From an uncultured Roseicyclus sp. (GTDB lineage Bacteria; Pseudomonadota; Alphaproteobacteria; Rhodobacterales; Rhodobacteraceae), in assembly GCF_937892565.1 (NCBI RefSeq), contig NZ_CALAHQ010000004.1, positions 1 to 64,000 on the forward strand: 64,000 bases of DNA, written 5' to 3'. Position 1 is the stretch's first letter. Each line of letters starts with the position of its first letter. Below, piece by piece: positions 43,902 through 51,067 of this stretch. Position numbers and translations under genes: made by a program. Under the pieces are notes generated by a model that did not search any database, was not told where the DNA came from, and saw only the letters and a program-made list of their open reading frames with translations.

Positions 43902-45057
43902 CCAGATAGGCCGATCTGGCCAGCCATTCGGGGTTGATCTCTACCCCCCAGCCCGGCGCGTCGGTGACGGTGACATGACCGTTTTGCACCCGATAGGGAT
44001 CGTTCACGAACAGATCGCGCTGCCAGGGGTAATAATCATCGCCCTCGATCGAGAGCTCCAGATAGCGCCCCGGATTGGGCACGGCGCGCAACAGATGCAT
44101 GGTAAAGATCGTGACCATCGACAGGTTCGCCGCATGCGGCGTGCACGGCAGGCCCGCCGCATGGCCCATGCGGGCCACCTGCATCGCGCGGATCATGCCG
44201 CCCACATACAGCACATCGGGCTGCACGATATCGACGGACCCGAGCGCGATCATCCGCCGCCAGTTCTGCAGATCCCAATCCTGTTCGCCGCCCGCCACCG
44301 CCATGGACAAGGCCGCGGCGACCTCGGCGGTCTGTTCCAGCTCCCAATAGGGGCAGGGTTCTTCGAAATGCTCATAGCCGTGATCTTGCAAAAGATGCCC
44401 CACGGCGATGGCACGCCCTGGCGAAAAGCCGGAATTGCCATCGACCAGAAGGGCCGCATCCGCGCCCAAGCTCCGGCGCATGGCGGGGATGATCGCCTCG
44501 GTCCGGCCGGGCCATTCATCCCGGTCTTGCCCGCATTCGGCGCCCACCCGCACCTTGAAGGCATCAAACCCATGCGCATCGCGCAAGGCAATCAGGCGCG
44601 CGGTCTCAGCTTCGGGGGTGATGTCACGCCGCATGGACGAGGCATAGGCACGGATCGGCCCGGGCGTGCCACCCAACAAGGCCGCGACAGGCAGGCCCAC
44701 CGCCCTTCCCCGCAGGTCCCACACGGCCGTGTCCAATCCCGCCATCGCACGACACAGATAGGTGCCGGGGTATTTGTGTTCGCGCAGCGGGATTTCGGCG
44801 ATCACATCCTCCAGCGCGTGAGCCCCGCGACCCAGCGCCCAGGGCGCCACCTGGCGATGCAGGATCTGACAGGTGATGTCGCTGTTGTAGGTCGACACCT
44901 GCCCCCAGCCTTGTGCGCCATCCTCGGCCGTGACCCGCACGAAACCGATCAGGGGCGTGGCAAAGGTTTCGATGCGCGTGATGCGTGGGCCGGTATCGTC
45001 CAAGCCCCGCGGGGTGGCCAGCGGCACAGCGCCCGAGGCGGAATAGGGAATGCTCAT
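43885..45057 (-). CDS. Enolase-superfamily dehydratase/racemase, MR subgroup
   Basis: A 390-residue member of the mandelate racemase/muconate lactonizing family. Residues: K168-V-R170 at the end of strand 2 of the barrel, metal ligands D206 (VDGN), E232 (FEEP) and E258 (GGEQD), and an Asp-His dyad D281 (QPD) and H308 (TPHAAN). A Lys plus His-Asp dyad is the mandelate racemase layout, typical of acid-sugar dehydratases and some racemases. The substrate is unknown. It overlaps the upstream GMC oxidoreductase gene by 4 bp, so the two act in one pathway. It converges on the AraC gene, overlapping by 17 bp. Confidence 0.85.
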   Translation of the reverse strand: MSIPYSASGAVPLATPRGLDDTGPRITRIETFATPLIGFVRVTAEDGAQGWGQVSTYNSDITCQILHRQVAPWALGRGAHALEDVIAEIPLREHKYPGTYLCRAMAGLDTAVWDLRGRAVGLPVAALLGGTPGPIRAYASSMRRDITPEAETARLIALRDAHGFDAFKVRVGAECGQDRDEWPGRTEAIIPAMRRSLGADAALLVDGNSGFSPGRAIAVGHLLQDHGYEHFEEPCPYWELEQTAEVAAALSMAVAGGEQDWDLQNWRRMIALGSVDIVQPDVLYVGGMIRAMQVARMGHAAGLPCTPHAANLSMVTIFTMHLLRAVPNPGRYLELSIEGDDYYPWQRDLFVNDPYRVQNGHVTVTDAPGWGVEINPEWLARSAYLVSDRA

Positions 45058-46667
45058 AGGCTGTCCAATACCAGATCGGCGGCGCGATGCGCCAACATCA
45101 TCGTGGGTGCATTCGTGTTGGCCGATGTCAGATTGGGAAAGACCGAGGCATCGATCACCCTGAGCCCCGCGACATCATGCACCCGGCAGACCGGATCAAC
45201 CACCGACCCCCGCGCATCTTGCCCCATGCGACAGGTGCCGACGGGGTGGAAGACAGTGCCGCAGCGGGCGCGGAAATCCTCCAGAATGGCCGCGTCATCC
45301 ATGTCGCGCAGATCGGTTGGGTCCATGCTGGATGCGATCAGCCCACTCAGCGCCTTGGTGCGCACCAAATCCTGACACAACCGCCCCCCCGCGATCGCAC
45401 TGGCGCGGTCTGCTTGTGTCGATAGCGAATTTGGCTGGATGATCGGGCGGGCCAAGGGATCGGCACCCGAAATTGTGATCGTGCCCGTGCTGGTGGGTCT
45501 GCAGGGCTGATGACAGATGATGAAGCCCGGGAACGGATCGGGCGCAATCACCGTGCGCTTGCCTTCCTTGGCGGTGGTATAGGTCACGGGGTTGAAATAA
45601 AGCTGCTGGTCGGGCCGGTCGAGCGTGGGGTGCGACCGGAAATAGCCGCCGCACTGGTTGACCGACAGCGCAAGCGGCCCCCGCCGGGACAGCCCATAGC
45701 GCAGGGCAGCGCGGATCTTGCCCCAAAGGGGGGCCAGTTCGTTGTTGAGCGTGGGTTCGGTGGCGCGAAAGAAATAACTGACCGCGATATGATCTTGCAG
45801 GTTTTCGCCCACATGGGCCAGATCGGCCACGGGCGCAATGCCGGCCCCCTTCAGCACGGACGCGGGACCCAGCCCCGAGCGTTGCAAGATCAATGGCGAG
45901 GCAACCGCGCCCGCCGACACGACGATCTCGCGCCCTGCGCGCACCGTGACGCGCGCGCCGCGCCGCTGAAAGCTGACCGAAACCGCCCGCTTCCCCTCGA
46001 ACTCGATGCGGTCGACATGGGCATGGGTCAGGATGCGCAGATTGGACCGCCCCCGCGCCCTGGCCAGATAGGCCCGGGCCGAACTGTCGCGCCGCCCGCG
46101 ATGGGTGTTGATGCGATAGACCGCCGCGCCTTCGGGCTGGGCGCCATTGAGATTTCGGGTGACGGGAAAACCCAGCTCGGCTGTGGCGGCAAAGAAGTGG
46201 CGATTGGCCGGGTGGATCTGATCGGAGACATCTTGCACATGCACGGGGCCGTGGCCCTGTTCGGTTCCATCCGGGGCAACCTGGGTTTCGACCTCATCAA
46301 AGACCCGCTCGACGCTGTCCCAGCCCCAGCCGGTGGCACCTGCTGCTTCCCAATCGTTGAAATCGCCGGGCAGGCCGCGCGCATAGACCATCGCGTTGAT
46401 CGATCCCGATCCGCCCAGAACCTTGCCGCGCGGCCAATAACCCCTGCGCCCGGCCAGCGCGGTCTCGGGTTCGGTCTGGAACTGCCAGTTCAGGGTGGGG
46501 TGATGGAACAGCTTGCCATAGCCCAGCGGCAGGCTGATCCAGGGCGACCAATCCGAACCGCCCGCCTCAAGCAGCAGCACCCGATGCCGCCCCGATCGCG
46601 TCAGCCGTTCGGCCAGAACGCAGCCCGCCGAGCCGCCGCCGACAATCACGAAATCATAGCTTTCCAT
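45054..46667 (-). CDS. GMC-family oxidoreductase, choline/alcohol dehydrogenase type
   Basis: A 537-residue FAD alcohol oxidoreductase. The FAD site is DFVIVGGGSAGCVLAERL, GMC signature 1 is PRGKVLGGSGSINAMVYARG, and the C-terminal active site HPVGTCRMG...TNAPTMMLAHRAADLV has the catalytic His and Asn. Length and pattern fit choline dehydrogenase (BetA) and general alcohol dehydrogenases. No betaine aldehyde dehydrogenase is adjacent. The start at 46667 follows AGAGG. It is divergent from a LysR gene, which probably controls it. Confidence 0.88.
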   Translation of the reverse strand: MESYDFVIVGGGSAGCVLAERLTRSGRHRVLLLEAGGSDWSPWISLPLGYGKLFHHPTLNWQFQTEPETALAGRRGYWPRGKVLGGSGSINAMVYARGLPGDFNDWEAAGATGWGWDSVERVFDEVETQVAPDGTEQGHGPVHVQDVSDQIHPANRHFFAATAELGFPVTRNLNGAQPEGAAVYRINTHRGRRDSSARAYLARARGRSNLRILTHAHVDRIEFEGKRAVSVSFQRRGARVTVRAGREIVVSAGAVASPLILQRSGLGPASVLKGAGIAPVADLAHVGENLQDHIAVSYFFRATEPTLNNELAPLWGKIRAALRYGLSRRGPLALSVNQCGGYFRSHPTLDRPDQQLYFNPVTYTTAKEGKRTVIAPDPFPGFIICHQPCRPTSTGTITISGADPLARPIIQPNSLSTQADRASAIAGGRLCQDLVRTKALSGLIASSMDPTDLRDMDDAAILEDFRARCGTVFHPVGTCRMGQDARGSVVDPVCRVHDVAGLRVIDASVFPNLTSANTNAPTMMLAHRAADLVLDSL

Positions 46668-46681
46668 GGTGAAATGCCTCT

Positions 46682-46698
46682 TGTGCACGCGCTGCACA
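46682..46698. promoter_or_regulatory. Inverted repeat in the GMC / LysR divergent region
   Basis: TGTGCA-CGCGC-TGCACA, with 6-bp arms, lies just upstream of the GMC gene in the 106-bp divergent gap. A CGAAA-N4-TTTCG repeat lies near 46728. Either may be the operator of the adjacent LysR protein. Confidence 0.45.
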
Positions 46699-46773
46699 GT
46701 GGTCATGGCTTGCGCGCGCCACATAGCGAAAAAAATTTCGAGACGACCACCAAATAATTCGTTGAATGCCCGG

Positions 46774-47694
46774 ATGTACAAGAACATGCCCCCCTTGCCG
46801 TGGCTGCGCGCCTTCGAGGCCAGCGCCCGGCTTGGCAATTTCACCCGCGCCGCCGAGGAATTGTGCCTTACCCCGTCGGCGGTCAGCTATCAGGTCCGTG
46901 CGCTGGAGGCGGAGCTGGGCCACAAGCTGTTTGATCGACGGCAACGGCTTTTGACGCTGACGCGGCTGGGGCAGAATTACCTGCCCGTCGTGGCCAAGGC
47001 CTTTGCGGTGATCGACACCGGCACGTCGGGGCTGTTTGGCAAACAGCGCCCGGCCACGGTCACCTTGCGCTGCCTGAGTTCGTTCAACCTGTTGTGGCTG
47101 GTGCCGCGCATGGGGGCGTTTCGAGCAAAACACCCTGAAATCAATCTGCGCCTCTTGTCGAGCTCATGGTCAGACAGCGGTGGCCGCGACCCCATCGACA
47201 TCGACATCCGCTATGGCGACGGCACATGGCCCGATGGCGCGGTCATCGCCTTGCCCAAGGGGCGGGTCATGCCCGTCTGCGTGCCGCGTCTGGCGGCCCC
47301 CGTGGCGGACATCTTGCAAGGCCCGCTTATCGACATCACCGGGGCGGTCGATACCTGGGCACAGTTTCAGCAAGATCACCTGCCGGGCCATGCCCTGCCC
47401 GATCCGGTGGCGGTGGTCGATCAATCGCTGATCGCGCTGGAAATGGCCAAGGATGGGCATGGCTATGCGCTGGTCGCCGATATTCTGGCCGCCCCCTATC
47501 TGGCGCGCGGCGATCTGGTCGTGGCCTGCGCGGCCGATCTGCCCGAACGGCTGAGCCATCATCTGGTCCTGCCGCATGCGGGCAATCATCACCGCCCCGA
47601 AATCATGGCCTGCGTGGCATGGATTCTGGCCGAGGCCGCACACCGCGGCCCGGTCATCCCGTCCGCGTTTGCAAAAGCGACCGCAACGCCTTGA
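46774..47694 (+). CDS. LysR-family regulator, GcvA-like
   Basis: A 306-residue regulator. The helix-turn-helix GNFTRAAEELCLTPSAVSYQVRALEAELGHKLFDRR has the GcvA-branch pattern (LPWLRAFEASARLGNFTRAA). A co-inducer domain follows (IDIDIRYGDGTWPDG). ATG at 46786 is an alternative start. It diverges from the GMC/enolase operon. Its 3' end overlaps that of the next LysR gene by 41 bp. Confidence 0.9.
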   Translation: MYKNMPPLPWLRAFEASARLGNFTRAAEELCLTPSAVSYQVRALEAELGHKLFDRRQRLLTLTRLGQNYLPVVAKAFAVIDTGTSGLFGKQRPATVTLRCLSSFNLLWLVPRMGAFRAKHPEINLRLLSSSWSDSGGRDPIDIDIRYGDGTWPDGAVIALPKGRVMPVCVPRLAAPVADILQGPLIDITGAVDTWAQFQQDHLPGHALPDPVAVVDQSLIALEMAKDGHGYALVADILAAPYLARGDLVVACAADLPERLSHHLVLPHAGNHHRPEIMACVAWILAEAAHRGPVIPSAFAKATATP

Positions 47695-48511
47695 GAATGC
47701 GGCGATGCGCGCCCCGGTGACGATTGCGCAGATGCACCGCACCATAGACGGGCTGATGGATTTGCGGCGCACCCGCCACCCGGCGGGCGGCCCCCATGCG
47801 CGTCAGCTCCAGCGCGGTTTCGCGCAAGACATAGGTGCTGCCGCCCAAGGCGATCAAAAGCCCGCGAATGACCGCGTTCTGCCCGCTTGACACCGCGCCC
47901 CCCGACAGCATCGGCAAAAGTGCTGCATGCGTGGCCGAAAAGGCGGGCGCATAATTGGGCAAGATGTAGCTGTCGGGGCGGATGCTGCCCAGATCATCGG
48001 CCTCGGTCGAGACCATGACATACGCGACTTCGCCCAAGCCTTCAAAATGCAGATCGGGATGGGGCTTGGGCGTGTAATGGATGGCCAGATCAAGCTGGCC
48101 ATCGCGCACATCGGCGCACATCTGGGCGGAATAATCCGCCTCGACATACAGCGCCATGTCGGGCACCGCCCCTTGCACTGCCTTGACCCAAGCGGCCACC
48201 TGATCGCCCAGAAGATCATGTTGAATACCGATCCGCATCGCCATGGCCGCCGTGCCCGCCCCGCGCACCGCCTGGCCCGCCGCCGTCCAGCCATTGCGCA
48301 GCGCCCGGGCATGCGGCTCAAAGCGCAGGCCTTCGGTCGTCAGCTCGGTGCCCGCGCGGCTGCGATCCAGAAGCTTGCAGCCCAGCGCGGCCTCAAGCGC
48401 CTGCACCCGGCCGGAAATCGTCGATTGCGTCACGCCCAGCCGATTGGCCGTGCGGTTGAAGCTGCGGGTTTCGCACAGGTCCAGAAAGGTATCGATCTGT
48501 TCAAGGTTCAT
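47654..48511 (-). CDS. LysR-family regulator
   Basis: A 285-residue regulator with the helix-turn-helix TRSFNRTANRLGVTQSTISGRVQALEAALGCKLLDRS and an effector domain (about 90-270). It is divergent from the dimethylglycine-dehydrogenase/MttB operon, so that operon is the expected target. The C-terminus is basic (RNRHRGAHRRILKALRSLL) and lies in the stretch that overlaps the convergent LysR gene. Confidence 0.88.
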   Translation of the reverse strand: MNLEQIDTFLDLCETRSFNRTANRLGVTQSTISGRVQALEAALGCKLLDRSRAGTELTTEGLRFEPHARALRNGWTAAGQAVRGAGTAAMAMRIGIQHDLLGDQVAAWVKAVQGAVPDMALYVEADYSAQMCADVRDGQLDLAIHYTPKPHPDLHFEGLGEVAYVMVSTEADDLGSIRPDSYILPNYAPAFSATHAALLPMLSGGAVSSGQNAVIRGLLIALGGSTYVLRETALELTRMGAARRVAGAPQIHQPVYGAVHLRNRHRGAHRRILKALRSLLQTRTG

Positions 48512-48520
48512 GGGCGTTCC

Positions 48521-48539
48521 TGATCGGTTTTCCCGATCA
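48521..48539. promoter_or_regulatory. Inverted repeat upstream of the LysR / DMGDH genes
   Basis: TGATCGG-TTTTC-CCGATCA, with perfect 7-bp arms, lies 9 bp before the LysR start codon and 78 bp before the flavoprotein gene. The spacing and symmetry suit a LysR-type operator for autoregulation and control of the divergent operon. Confidence 0.55.
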
Positions 48540-48616
48540 ATACACAGTCACGCAGCGAATTGAACTGTCATCGCGCAGCGGGAATACTTGCACCAACACA
48601 TAAGGGAGCGCGCATC

Positions 48617-51064
48617 ATGTCAGACATACCCGATCAGGCCCGTGTGGTGATCATCGGCGGCGGCGTGGTGGGCGTGTCTTCGCTCTATCATCTGGCCAAG
48701 CTGGGCTGGACCGATTGCGTGCTGTTGGAAAAGAACGAATTGACCGCCGGGTCCACATGGCATGCGGCGGGCAATGTGCCGACCTTTTCGACATCATGGT
48801 CGCTGATGAACATGCAGCGCTATTCGACCGAGCTTTATCGCGGGTTGGGTGCGGCGGTGGATTACCCGATGAATTATCACGTCACGGGGTCGATCCGGCT
48901 GGGCCATTCCGAGGAAAGGATGCAGGAATTTGCCCGCGCGCGCGGCATGGGGCTGTATCAGGGGATGGCGCTGGAAATCCTCAGCCCTGATGAGATCAAG
49001 GCGAAATATCCCTTCATCGAAACCCACGACCTCAAGGGGGCGCTTTACGATCCGGCCGATGGCGATATCGACCCCGCGCAACTGACCCAGGCGCTGGCCA
49101 AGGGCGCGCGCGATCTGGGCGCCACGATCTTGCGCTTTTGCCCCGCCACGGGCGTGAGCCGCGACAAGGGCGCGTGGATCGTGCACACCGCAAAGGGCGA
49201 CATCCGCTGCGAGATCGTGGTGAACGCGGCCGGCTATTATGCCCAGCGCGTCGGCGAGTGGTTCAAGCCCCATGGCGGGCGCACCGTGCCGATGATGGTG
49301 ATGAGCCATCAATACATGGTCTTCGACGAGGTGCCCGCCGTGCGCGACTGGGCCGCGCAAGCGGGCCACAAGCTGCCGCTGTTGCGCGATGTCGATACCT
49401 CCTACTACCTCAGACAGGAAAAGAACGGCTTCAATCTGGGCCCCTATGAGCGGCCGTGCCGGGCGCATTGGGCCGACCCGTCCGACCCCATGCCCGAGGA
49501 TTTCAGCTTTCAGCTTTATCCCGACGATCTGGAACGGCTGTCCTTTCAGATCGAGGATTCGATGGCGCGCGTGCCTGTGCTGGCCGAAGCAGGGCTGGCG
49601 CGTGTGATCAACGGCCCCATCCCCTATACCCCCGACGGCAACCCGCTGATCGGGCCGATGCCGGGCGTGCCCAATGCGTTCGAGGCGTGCGTCTTTACCT
49701 TTGGCATCGCGCAGGGCGGTGGCGCGGGCAAGGTCCTGGCCGAATGGGTGACGCAAGGCGCGACCGAATGGGACATGTGGTCATGCGACCCGCGCCGCTT
49801 CACCGATTACACCGATCCCGACTACTGCGTGCAAAAGGGGATGGAGGCCTATGGCCATGAATACGCCATGCATTTCCCGATGCACCGCTGGCCCGCCGCG
49901 CCTGACCGCAAGCTTTCGCCCGTGCATGACCGCGTCAAGGCGATGGGCGGTCAGATGGGCGCCTATGCCGGATGGGAACGCGCCAACTGGTTTGCACATC
50001 CCGGCGATGACACCTCCGAGGCGGCAACCCAGACCTGGAACCGCGCCGGCCCGTGGGAGGCGCGCCTGCGCGAGGAATGCGAGGCGGTGCGCGATGGTGT
50101 GGGGGTTCTCGACCTGCCCGGCTTTTCGCGCTTCCGCCTGACGGGGGATGGCGCGGGCGATTGGCTCTTGGGCAAGATCGCGGGCGGCTTGCCCAAGCCG
50201 GGGCGGCTGGGGCTGGCCTATTTCCCCGATACAAGTGGCCGCATCGTGACCGAGATGTCGGTGGCCTGTCACGGGGTCGATGATTACACGCTGATCACCG
50301 CCGCGGTGGCGCAATGGCATGACCGCGAATGGCTGGACCGCGATCTGGCGCCGGGCCTGTCGCTGAGCGACCAGAGCGGCGCGATCGGCACGCTGATCGT
50401 GACCGGCCCGAAATCGCGCGATCTTCTGGCCGCCATCGGCACCGATGCCGATCTGACCCTGCCATGGCTTACCCATCAGACCGCCCAACTGGCGGGGCGG
50501 GCCTGCTGGCTGGCGCGGGTGTCCTTTGCGGGCGAGCTTGGCTGGGAAGTTCACGCTGAAAACGAACATGTTCCCCATATTTACGATGCCATCCTGGCGC
50601 ATGGGGCAAAACCCTTTGGCATGTTCGCGCTCAACAGCTTGCGCATCGAAAAGGGCTATCGCGCGTGGAAGGGCGATTTGTCCACCGATTACAGCCTGTT
50701 GCAGGGCGGCCTTGACCGGTTCATCCGGTTTGACAAACCGCAGGATTTCCCCGGCAAGCAAGCACTTTTGGCCGAGAAACAGGCAGGCGTCACCAAACGC
50801 TTTGTCACGCTGCGCGTCGATGCGGGGGCCGCCGATGCGCCTTACATGTCGACGCTCTGGCATGACGGACAGGTGGTGGGCGAAACCACATCCGGCGCGT
50901 GGGGCTACCGCGTGGGCGGGTCTGTGGCACTGGGCATGCTGCGCGCCGATCTGGCAACGCCCGGCACCGTGCTGGAGGTCGATATCTTCGGCCAGCGCTG
51001 CCGTGCCGTGGTGCAGGAAGACCGCCCGCTCTGGGATCCCGAGAACACAAGATTGAAGGCCTGA
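48617..51064 (+). CDS. Dimethylglycine/sarcosine dehydrogenase-type flavoprotein 1
   Basis: An 815-residue protein. An N-terminal DAO-type FAD domain (VVIIGGGVVGVSSLYHLAKLG) with H49 in GSTWHAAG, the covalent-FAD histidine position of DMGDH, is followed by a FAO linker domain and a C-terminal GcvT/aminomethyltransferase domain (about 430-815) that binds tetrahydrofolate. Such enzymes remove a methyl group from dimethylglycine or sarcosine as methylene-THF. AGGGAGCG precedes the ATG. It is first in a five-gene operon. Confidence 0.92.
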   Translation: MSDIPDQARVVIIGGGVVGVSSLYHLAKLGWTDCVLLEKNELTAGSTWHAAGNVPTFSTSWSLMNMQRYSTELYRGLGAAVDYPMNYHVTGSIRLGHSEERMQEFARARGMGLYQGMALEILSPDEIKAKYPFIETHDLKGALYDPADGDIDPAQLTQALAKGARDLGATILRFCPATGVSRDKGAWIVHTAKGDIRCEIVVNAAGYYAQRVGEWFKPHGGRTVPMMVMSHQYMVFDEVPAVRDWAAQAGHKLPLLRDVDTSYYLRQEKNGFNLGPYERPCRAHWADPSDPMPEDFSFQLYPDDLERLSFQIEDSMARVPVLAEAGLARVINGPIPYTPDGNPLIGPMPGVPNAFEACVFTFGIAQGGGAGKVLAEWVTQGATEWDMWSCDPRRFTDYTDPDYCVQKGMEAYGHEYAMHFPMHRWPAAPDRKLSPVHDRVKAMGGQMGAYAGWERANWFAHPGDDTSEAATQTWNRAGPWEARLREECEAVRDGVGVLDLPGFSRFRLTGDGAGDWLLGKIAGGLPKPGRLGLAYFPDTSGRIVTEMSVACHGVDDYTLITAAVAQWHDREWLDRDLAPGLSLSDQSGAIGTLIVTGPKSRDLLAAIGTDADLTLPWLTHQTAQLAGRACWLARVSFAGELGWEVHAENEHVPHIYDAILAHGAKPFGMFALNSLRIEKGYRAWKGDLSTDYSLLQGGLDRFIRFDKPQDFPGKQALLAEKQAGVTKRFVTLRVDAGAADAPYMSTLWHDGQVVGETTSGAWGYRVGGSVALGMLRADLATPGTVLEVDIFGQRCRAVVQEDRPLWDPENTRLKA

Positions 51065-51067
51065 TCC

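Noticed and set aside
43885..45057. 4-hydroxyproline betaine epimerase (HpbD), suggested by the betaine context
   Set aside because: HpbD belongs to the group with catalytic lysines on both sides of the barrel. This protein has the His308-Asp281 dyad of the mandelate racemase group instead.
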